Shown piece after piece: positions 45,775 to 53,486 of a stretch of 64,000 nucleotides of DNA. Positions within the stretch are counted from its first letter, which is position 1. The number at the start of each line of letters is the position of its first letter. The stretch is taken from positions 496,001-560,000 of the forward strand of contig CAYGOV010000001.1 in the NCBI GenBank assembly GCA_964351625.1, read 5' to 3'. Source of the DNA: Marinoscillum sp964351625. Lineage in GTDB: Bacteria; Bacteroidota; Bacteroidia; Cytophagales; Cyclobacteriaceae. Under the pieces are notes generated by a model, which ran no database searches, was not told the origin of the DNA, and saw only the letters and a program-made list of their open reading frames with translations. A program made the translations under genes and the position numbers.

Positions 45775-47958
45775 ATGCTTAAAATTTACATTCTTAATAT
45801 TTTGGCTGTGTTATCAGTCGGGATGGCTTTTGGCCAAATCAATCTTTTGCCTGCCGGTGATTTTGAAAGTGGCAACCTGAGTCCTTTTGTTGCCAAGAAT
45901 CAAGGTGCTGGGATCGAGATAACTCAAGAATCTACCAATGGTGGTGACTATGCTGTTAAACTAACAGCTGGTAATGCTTCTGCTGATGCATGGTCTTTAC
46001 AATTTGCCACTCCGGTTTTACCAGTAGTGGAAGGTAATAGTTATCAGGTATCCTTTGATATACGCTCATCAGGGGCAGGACAAGGACGTATTTCTTTAGG
46101 AGCACAATCTTTCACATATCAATACTGGCCAGACTTTACTACCACGGAAGAATGGCAAACGATTACATATACCCAGATTTATGGTGGTGATTTGGTTGCT
46201 TTGTTAACAGAGCTAGAGATCAACTTTGACCTAGGTTACATTATGGACATGACCTATTATATTGACAATATTCAAGTAATAGATCTTGATGCACAACCTG
46301 CCGTTGAATACATCTCGAATGGAACATTTGAAACGGGAATTGATGGCTGGTCTAAATACAATGGTGGAGACGATGCACTTTCTCACGCAGCTGGTAGTGC
46401 ATATGCAGTAAAATTAACAGCAGGTAGTGCTTCTACTGATGCATGGTCTTTACAACTTGCAACACCCACACTCACGCTAACCGAAGGAAATTCTTACGAA
46501 GTTTCTTTTGATGTTCGTTCTACAGGAACTGGTCAAGGTCGTATTTCACTTGGAGCCGCGTCTTTCACATATCAGTATTGGCCAGACTTTGCTACCACTG
46601 AAGAGTGGCAAACATTTACTTATTCAGCAATTTATGGAGAGAATTTGGTAGCATTATTAACAGAACTCGAAGTGAATTTTGATATGGGTTATATCGCGGA
46701 TATGACTTATTACATTGACAATGTAATAGTGACGGATGTAACAGCTGGGTCAGTATTGCTTAATGGTGATTTTGAAGATGGCAGTTTGGGAAGCTTTGTT
46801 GTTAAGAATCCAGGAGCAGGCACTGAACTAACTCAGGAATCAACTAGCGGAGGCTCTTTTGGCTATGAGAGTGCCGGAGCGATGAAAGTCATTAACGAAA
46901 CGGGCACGCCAGGCGAACAATGGAACACGCAGATTCATACAGATTTTGATCCAATTTTAACTTCAGGAGTTAATTATAAGATTAGCTATTACATTCGTTC
47001 TGAGGAGGCTGGTTCTGTTCGTTGTTCATCAACTGGAGAAACTGCTCATTATCAGGCAGATGTTGCCACTACTTCCGATTGGCAACTCGTGAATTGGGAA
47101 ATAATCGGAAATGGGACTGAAACTGGGTTCAATTTCGATCTGGGTGGTGTAGCAGGTGTGTATTACATTGATAATGTCACTGTTACAGCTATGGAAACTA
47201 CCCTTTCTAGTGATGCCACATTGTCTGACCTTACCATTGATGGTTCAACAGTTACTGGATTTTCTTCGGCTACTTTGAGCTACAATATAGAATTGCCTGT
47301 AGGTACTTCTACAGTACCTACAGTAGAGGCCACAACAACTCATGGTGCTGCTAGTGTCGTAGTTAATGCTGCTACCTCATTGCCTGGCACCACTGAAGTT
47401 CTAGTGACTGCAGAGAATGATGCTACTTCTACATACAGTATTAATTTTACAGTTGCTTTATCTGATGATGCTACATTGTCTGACCTTACAATTGATGGTT
47501 CAACCGTTTCTGGATTTTCTTCAGCTACTTTGACCTACAACATAGAGTTACCCGCTGGAACCACTACCGTTCCAACTGTAGAGGCTACCACTTCTTATGG
47601 TATGGCTAGTGCTGTAGTTACTGCTGCTACTTCCTTGCCTGGCATCACCGAGGTTTTAGTGACAGCAGAGGATGGGACTACTTCTGAATACAGCATTAAT
47701 TTTACTGTACAAGTAATCCTGAATACAGATAGAAGAACTACGGAGATCAAGGTTTATCCTAACCCAACTGTAAATGTGATTAATTTGAGCAACCTCAAAG
47801 AACCATCATTATTGATGCTTCTTGATATTTCTGGTAGGGAAATTATGAGAATGTCAAGTACTAGTAGTCAATACCAAATAGACGTATCAAACTTGAAAGT
47901 TGGAATTTATTATCTCATGATCAATCAAGACCAGCAGTTGAAATTCATAAAGAAGTAA
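45775..47958 (+). CDS. T9SS-secreted multi-module carbohydrate-binding protein without catalytic domain
   Basis: A 727-residue protein with signal peptide (ending AFGQ). Three CBM4/9-like beta-sandwich repeats follow (about 20-170, 180-325, 328-473); the first two share SLGAxSFTYQYWPDF and are similar even at DNA level (about 45940-46280 and 46380-46720). Two cadherin-like repeats (about 478-560 and 562-643), each starting DATLSDLTIDGSTV, come next, and the end (about 655-727) is a type IX secretion sorting domain with VYPNPTVNVI and GIYYLMI. No enzyme motif is seen. It may act as a surface xylan tether or be part of a released complex. Confidence 0.8.
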   Translation: MLKIYILNILAVLSVGMAFGQINLLPAGDFESGNLSPFVAKNQGAGIEITQESTNGGDYAVKLTAGNASADAWSLQFATPVLPVVEGNSYQVSFDIRSSGAGQGRISLGAQSFTYQYWPDFTTTEEWQTITYTQIYGGDLVALLTELEINFDLGYIMDMTYYIDNIQVIDLDAQPAVEYISNGTFETGIDGWSKYNGGDDALSHAAGSAYAVKLTAGSASTDAWSLQLATPTLTLTEGNSYEVSFDVRSTGTGQGRISLGAASFTYQYWPDFATTEEWQTFTYSAIYGENLVALLTELEVNFDMGYIADMTYYIDNVIVTDVTAGSVLLNGDFEDGSLGSFVVKNPGAGTELTQESTSGGSFGYESAGAMKVINETGTPGEQWNTQIHTDFDPILTSGVNYKISYYIRSEEAGSVRCSSTGETAHYQADVATTSDWQLVNWEIIGNGTETGFNFDLGGVAGVYYIDNVTVTAMETTLSSDATLSDLTIDGSTVTGFSSATLSYNIELPVGTSTVPTVEATTTHGAASVVVNAATSLPGTTEVLVTAENDATSTYSINFTVALSDDATLSDLTIDGSTVSGFSSATLTYNIELPAGTTTVPTVEATTSYGMASAVVTAATSLPGITEVLVTAEDGTTSEYSINFTVQVILNTDRRTTEIKVYPNPTVNVINLSNLKEPSLLMLLDISGREIMRMSSTSSQYQIDVSNLKVGIYYLMINQDQQLKFIKK

Positions 47959-47976
47959 TTTATAAGATTTTAGAAA

Positions 47977-48007
47977 AGGCCACAGGAATCTCCTGTGGCC
48001 TATTTTT
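47977..48007 (+). terminator. Rho-independent terminator after T9SS protein
   Basis: AGGCCACAGG / CCTGTGGCCT perfect ten-base stem with an AATCT loop, followed by ATTTTT. It lies 18 bp after the stop codon. Confidence 0.92.
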
Positions 48008-48383
48008 AGATATTGGATTGCATGTGGAAAAGATCGCAAATGGAGTTGAAAATAATCAAACATATGATCAGTTCCTTGGAATATCAGGTGTGAATTTTTA
48101 GAATATCTTTTTTGTTGAGGACATATCATTATTTTACCGTTGTAAATAAAATTAAAGAAACTCTTTTAAGTCATTTTTATAATCGGAAGCATTTATGGGG
48201 AAGACCACACCAAGAGCTTTGATGAAATGACCCGGTTAAGTTTTGCGCGTAAAGACCTGTGACGATTCCTGAAATTAATGGGTAGTCTATTCTTTATGTC
48301 ATATTCTGGTCTGATATCTTGATAATATTGTATAAATTGGTTTGGTTGGAGTATTGGCTATGAATTTTATATAATTTCTTGAC
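48008..48383. other. Intergenic, no gene recognised
   Basis: After the terminator this stretch has short broken frames only. It should hold the promoter of the MG2/plug gene. TGGCTATGA...TTGACATG just before the start recurs upstream of the GH97 gene. No known RNA or site was identified. Confidence 0.4.
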
Positions 48384-51089
48384 ATGAAAGTATTTATTTT
48401 CGCCTGTTGGCTTCTTCTTTTTCCTGTGGCTTTGTTCGCACAATCAGACAGTCCCAATTACTCCAATGCCATTTATTCAGAAAAGATCTATCTGCAATTG
48501 GATAAACAGATGTATACATCAGGTAGTACACTTTGGTTTAAGTGTATAATTCTGAATGCAAATACTCATGAATTTACAGCCTTTAGTAAGGTGTTGGTTG
48601 TGGAATTGATCTCTCCAGAAAAGACTGTCCTTGAAACAAAGTTGATACATCTGGATAAAGGGCTAGGTGAAGGTTTCTTTGATTTGGATGAAGACTTACC
48701 ACAGAACACTTATTTAATACGAGCCTATACCCGATGGAATAATAACTTTAGAAAGGATCTATCCTATGAGCAGTATTTTCAAGTCTTTACTGATGAAGAT
48801 CAGGAGCAAGGTCCCATAACTAACGTGGTAATTAGGACAAATGAACAAAAAGAGAGGATACTTGATGCCACTTTCAATCCTTTAATTTTAGATAGCCTAC
48901 ATAGGGATAAGCTCAAAGTGACGGTCACTTTAGATGGTGAGGAAGAAAAGTTGGTTTTAAACAAGGATAGAGATCGGCTTTATCAGTTAAACTATGATCT
49001 CAGTGATAGTGCCGAAATAGGTATTCTGCAGATGCAAACCTCCACTAATAGAGGCTACTCCACTACTGTAGTGTTGCAGGAAAATGGATTGGATTTACAG
49101 TTTTTCCCAGAAAGCGGAAAGCTTGTTGATGGCTTGATCAACGAAGTAGGATTCAAAGCCATTGGACCAGATGGCAGGGGAGTAAAGGTTTCAGGAAAAA
49201 TACTGGATGATTCTGATTCTTTGATAGCAGCCTTTAGAAGCAATGAGTTAGGAATGGGCTCTTTCAAGCTTTACAACATTGATGGGAGTAGGCAATATCA
49301 TGCCGATTTAGATTCTGGCTTTTCTACTTTTAGTCCAAGCACATTTGATTTGCCTGATGTGACTGCTCGTGGGAACATTCTGTCGGTAGACAAGAGAGGT
49401 GATAAAGTGATGTTGGCTGCTTATTCTAATTACCTCGAAAATGACAGCATTTACATTCGTTTGTCTTCCAGAGGGCTCATTTATTTCAATATCAAAGCCA
49501 AATTAAGAAACGGAATATGTAAGCTCATGCTAGGTGAAGCCAAATTACCAGGAGGGATCATTTCATGCACGCTCCTGAATGCCGAACAGAAGCCACTTGC
49601 AGAGAGGTTATACTTTAATCTAAATCTTGATAAAAATCTGGATATAGAGGTGAAATCAAATCAAGACACTTATACTAGACGAGATCTCACTTCATTGGAC
49701 TTTAATGTGTCAGGATCTTCCGATTCAACTGTGGCAAGTCTTTCAGTATTGGTGATAAACAAAAGGCTTCTTGGTCAATCTCAGCAGCTTAGGCAGAATA
49801 TTCTTTCCTATTTATTGCTCGACTCTGAGCTACAAGGTACTATTGAAAGTCCTGGATTTTATTTCGGGGATAGTGTGGATCATTTTAGGGATTTGGATGC
49901 TTTGATGCTTACGCAGGGGTGGCGTGAGTATATTTTTGATTTTGATGCTGAAAGTGAGTGGCCATATACGCCAGAGAAATCGTTGACCGTGAGCGGAAGG
50001 GTTTCAGGAGTTTTTTCAGAAAAAAAGTCCAAAGAAGCAGATCTAACCCTAATTACAATGGGAGAACAAAAATCAATTTATACGCAATTGACAGATAGTG
50101 TGGGACAGTTCAGGTTCGATTTGGATATTCAATTTGGAGGAGAGATGAATGTGATGATACAAACTACTAATACGAAAGGAAAAAATATTGACTATACCAT
50201 TGCTATTGACGACCGTGAAGTACCGGATATTTCGTTTGATCATCTTCAAGGAGTTCGCAGGCCTGATAGTATCGCGAATGTATTTGTACAAAAGGAACGC
50301 GAGCGTAAAGTCTCGGGAGAGTTTGATTTGATACAGTGGGGAGATGTCATGCTAGAGGATATTGTAGTCAGTGGATATGAGCTTACACCTGTGAAGAAAG
50401 AGGTGAATGAAAAGTATGGCTCGCCGGAGATTGTCTATTCTGGTCAAAAGATCCAAGCCAAAGAGCAGAAATGGTCAAGTGGGCTTTACAGTGTGCTTAA
50501 GCTCAATTTTCCGGGTTTGAAAGTAGACCGAGATACATTAGGAAACCTGCAGGCAAGAGTTGTGGGTTCGGATATGACATTGATAGTCGTAGATGGAGTA
50601 CCGGTTAAAATTTTTGATTTTCCATTGCTGGAAAACATTCCCCCCTCAGAGGTAAAGAGTGTTGAAGTGATCAAATGTACCGATATAATGGAGTTTAACA
50701 GATTATATATGGAGGTGATGATGGCTCCAGATCTGCCTACTGGTATACAATGCGGAAGCATCATAGCCATATACACCAACTCTGGAGGTGGACTTTATCA
50801 GACAGACAAGGCAAAAGGTATTTTGAATGCTTCGGTCCCAATATTTTCTACTCCAAAGGAGTTTTATGCACCCAAGTATGAGAATATAACAGGAAATGAC
50901 TGGATCAGACCCGATCTGAGATCTGTAATGCACTGGGAGCCTATGCTGAATACTGACGAAAACGGAAATGCCGCCACCTCATTCTATAACTCCGACTATC
51001 TTGGAGACATGATGGTAATTGTTGAGGCTATATCCGATAAAGGAGAAATTGGTTATCAAGAGTTCACATATACAATAAAGGAGAAATAG
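48384..51089 (+). CDS. MG2-like domain protein with TonB-dependent receptor plug domain, function unknown
   Basis: A 901-residue secreted protein (signal ending ALFAQ). The N-terminus (about 28-135) resembles the macroglobulin MG2 domain, with EKIYLQLDKQMYTSGSTLWFKC. Several Ig-like beta-domains follow. A plug-like domain near residues 650-810 has EDIVVSGYEL, LYSVLKLNFPGLKV and TLIVVDGVPV, but there is no outer-membrane barrel. The end returns to a beta-domain (LRSVMHWEPMLNTDENGNAATSFYNSDYLGDM, read in parts), as in alpha-2-macroglobulin-like proteins. Such proteins are common in Bacteroidetes with no proven role. It stands alone between two long intergenic regions, so a link to xylan use is by position only. 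Confidence 0.65.
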   Translation: MKVFIFACWLLLFPVALFAQSDSPNYSNAIYSEKIYLQLDKQMYTSGSTLWFKCIILNANTHEFTAFSKVLVVELISPEKTVLETKLIHLDKGLGEGFFDLDEDLPQNTYLIRAYTRWNNNFRKDLSYEQYFQVFTDEDQEQGPITNVVIRTNEQKERILDATFNPLILDSLHRDKLKVTVTLDGEEEKLVLNKDRDRLYQLNYDLSDSAEIGILQMQTSTNRGYSTTVVLQENGLDLQFFPESGKLVDGLINEVGFKAIGPDGRGVKVSGKILDDSDSLIAAFRSNELGMGSFKLYNIDGSRQYHADLDSGFSTFSPSTFDLPDVTARGNILSVDKRGDKVMLAAYSNYLENDSIYIRLSSRGLIYFNIKAKLRNGICKLMLGEAKLPGGIISCTLLNAEQKPLAERLYFNLNLDKNLDIEVKSNQDTYTRRDLTSLDFNVSGSSDSTVASLSVLVINKRLLGQSQQLRQNILSYLLLDSELQGTIESPGFYFGDSVDHFRDLDALMLTQGWREYIFDFDAESEWPYTPEKSLTVSGRVSGVFSEKKSKEADLTLITMGEQKSIYTQLTDSVGQFRFDLDIQFGGEMNVMIQTTNTKGKNIDYTIAIDDREVPDISFDHLQGVRRPDSIANVFVQKERERKVSGEFDLIQWGDVMLEDIVVSGYELTPVKKEVNEKYGSPEIVYSGQKIQAKEQKWSSGLYSVLKLNFPGLKVDRDTLGNLQARVVGSDMTLIVVDGVPVKIFDFPLLENIPPSEVKSVEVIKCTDIMEFNRLYMEVMMAPDLPTGIQCGSIIAIYTNSGGGLYQTDKAKGILNASVPIFSTPKEFYAPKYENITGNDWIRPDLRSVMHWEPMLNTDENGNAATSFYNSDYLGDMMVIVEAISDKGEIGYQEFTYTIKEK

Positions 51090-51423
51090 ATTTCTTTTGA
51101 TTTTTTAGAATATATCCACAGTTAGCATAATTATGAAGTACTGAAGACTTTTGGCAAAGCAAAGGGTCAATTTTCTCATATTTCCCCTTTTATGATAAAG
51201 GCTTAATTCAATCACACAAAAGAGTCTTTGTTCAAAGGGTAGAATTTCTCAAATGTGGATTAACCTAGATGTTTACTGATTTTTTTGGCCTATTAATCAC
51301 GTAGATGACATTCAAAAAGTGAAAACTTCTTTAGCTCATTAGTCGCTTATACATCTGGTAATCAGGATCATGGCTATGAGTTAATCATTTTTTGACATGT
51401 GCTTTTCAATTCGAAAATAATAT
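51090..51423. other. Intergenic, no gene recognised
   Basis: A/T-rich gap before the GH97 gene. A weak hairpin (AAAGGG / CCCTTT, about 51165-51190) could be a terminator. The element TGGCTATGA...TTGACATG at about 51372-51399 repeats one ahead of 48384. No coding remnant was recognised. Confidence 0.4.
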
Positions 51424-53478
51424 ATGAGAGGTTATTCAATTGGTCTATTACTGTTTTGTAATTTTCTTGGTTTGGCGGTAGCCTCTTCATCCTGCACTAA
51501 ATCCGCAAAACCGGAGGCAGTCTTGGGGAAAATATTATCTACTCGATTATTAAAATCACTTGTACTCTTACTCTCAGTATTTCTAGTGAGCGTCGATTCA
51601 TATTCCCAGACACTGGGTCTAAAATCCCCTAATGAAAAAATCCAGGTAGACTTATTCAATGAACAAGCCATGGACAATAATTCATGGTTTTTGAGAGTGA
51701 GTTACATCGTCGAGGGAAAAGTCTCCGAAGCGATCCCTAGAGTTGATTTGGGACTCCTTAGGAGTGATGGCGATTTTTCTAAAGACTTGAAATTGGTCAA
51801 ATTAGGAAAAAGCCGATTGATCAATGAAGCGTATGATGCTTTATATGGCAAGCGATCTCACCGTACCAATCAAGCCAATGAAGTGGTTGTTTCCTTTCAA
51901 AATGATAACAAATCTAAATTGAACTTGATCATCAGAGCTTGCAATGATGGAGTCACTTTTAGGTATGAATTCCCAGAAAGTTCAGGTTCTTTTGTCATTG
52001 AGGATGAGATCACAGCTTACACCATAGCCGATAGCACCAGCCGATGGTTGCAAAAGTTCAACCCAGCCAATGAAGGGTACTACCGTGAGACTGTCACTGG
52101 AGATGAGCAAAATGACTGGGCATATCCGGCATTGTTCCAGACTAAGGATAAATCCACGTGGTTTTTACTTCATGAGGCAGATTTGGGGCGCACCTATTGC
52201 GGCACAAAGCTGACCAACTATACAGACAAGAATCAATACAAACTCAGTTTTCCGGATGATTGGAATGGTCGACATCAAGGAGATATTCAGCCGACTATTT
52301 CTTTACCCTGGAAATCGCCCTGGCGTGTCATTATAATGGGCAGTCTTTCAGATATAGTTGAGTCTACTCTAGTGGATGATGTATCTGAACCATCCAAATT
52401 GGACAATACAGATTGGATCAAGCCCGGTCTGGTTTCCTGGAACTACTGGTCGGATAATCATGGAACGAAAGATTATGTAGTGGTTAAGGAATTTGCAGAC
52501 TTGGCCGTGCAAATGGGATGGCCATATACTTTGCTGGACTGGGAATGGGATGCCATGGGTAATGGGGGCAACCTGAATGATGCGCTGGATTATATCCATT
52601 CCAAAGGCGTGAAACCATTGATGTGGTACAACTCTGGTGGTGATCATACTTGGGTAGGAGCCACACCGAAAGATAGAATGCTGACTCATGTAAATAGAGT
52701 GGAGGAGTTTAAAAAGCTTCAAAAATTGGGTGTCAAAGGCGTGAAGGTTGATTTTTTTGAAAGCGAAAAGCAAGATATGATCAACTACTACCTAGACATA
52801 CTGGAAGATGCTGCTGACTATCAGATCATGGTTTACTTTCATGGATGTCTGGTTCCAAGAGGTTGGCAGAGAACCTATCCGCACCTGATGACCTACGAAG
52901 GAGTAAGAGGAGCAGAGTGGTACAACAACGTCCCTGATTTCACCTATGAAGCTCCTGTGCACAACACCATTTTGCCTTTTACCAGAAATGTGGTGGGTTC
53001 CATGGATTATACCCCCGTTACCTTCACCAATTCACAACATCCGCATATTACCTCTTTCGGGCATGAACTGGCACTTGCGGTGTTGTTCGAATCGTCATTG
53101 CAGCACCTTGCGGACAGACCGGAAGGTTACAGGACATTGCCTTTTGAAGTTCGCAGCTTCCTTCGCGATATTCCCACTGTTTGGGATGATACAAAGCTAC
53201 TTAGAGGGTATCCGGGAAAGGAAGCTATTATGGCTCGGAGAGATAACCAAAACTGGTATATAGCTGGAATAAATGGTGAGGAAAAGGAAAAGAAAACTAC
53301 GATTTCACTGGATTTCCTTACGGAAAAAGTAAGATATCAACTCATCCTTGTTGCTGACGGATCACACGATATGATCTTTTCTACTAGCCATCAAGTGGTA
53401 GATCGCACAGATTCAATTGATATTAAAATGCTAAGACGTGGAGGTTTTGTGGCTTCCTTGTTTCCAATTAATGATTGA
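51424..53478 (+). CDS. GH97 alpha-galactosidase-like enzyme (probably retaining)
   Basis: A 684-residue GH97 enzyme. After an N-terminal beta-sandwich (LKSPNEKIQVDL onward) comes a TIM barrel with WNYWSDNHGTKDY, PYTLLDWEWD, GVKVDFFES and the YEGVRGAEWYN block. Asp443 in VKVDFF fits the nucleophile of retaining GH97 enzymes (alpha-galactosidases), not the inverting SusB type. The N-terminus is odd: two hydrophobic stretches, 5-23 and about 42-60. An in-frame TTG at 51523, five bases after GGAGG, would leave a single clean signal peptide (ending DSYSQ) and may be the true start. The GH31 gene starts 8 bp after the stop. Confidence 0.9.
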   Translation: MRGYSIGLLLFCNFLGLAVASSSCTKSAKPEAVLGKILSTRLLKSLVLLLSVFLVSVDSYSQTLGLKSPNEKIQVDLFNEQAMDNNSWFLRVSYIVEGKVSEAIPRVDLGLLRSDGDFSKDLKLVKLGKSRLINEAYDALYGKRSHRTNQANEVVVSFQNDNKSKLNLIIRACNDGVTFRYEFPESSGSFVIEDEITAYTIADSTSRWLQKFNPANEGYYRETVTGDEQNDWAYPALFQTKDKSTWFLLHEADLGRTYCGTKLTNYTDKNQYKLSFPDDWNGRHQGDIQPTISLPWKSPWRVIIMGSLSDIVESTLVDDVSEPSKLDNTDWIKPGLVSWNYWSDNHGTKDYVVVKEFADLAVQMGWPYTLLDWEWDAMGNGGNLNDALDYIHSKGVKPLMWYNSGGDHTWVGATPKDRMLTHVNRVEEFKKLQKLGVKGVKVDFFESEKQDMINYYLDILEDAADYQIMVYFHGCLVPRGWQRTYPHLMTYEGVRGAEWYNNVPDFTYEAPVHNTILPFTRNVVGSMDYTPVTFTNSQHPHITSFGHELALAVLFESSLQHLADRPEGYRTLPFEVRSFLRDIPTVWDDTKLLRGYPGKEAIMARRDNQNWYIAGINGEEKEKKTTISLDFLTEKVRYQLILVADGSHDMIFSTSHQVVDRTDSIDIKMLRRGGFVASLFPIND

Positions 53479-53486
53479 GATTAGAT

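Noticed and set aside
48180..48300. Possible gene remnant in the gap before the MG2/plug gene
   Set aside because: Translation gives short pieces with frequent stops and no match to any family I know.
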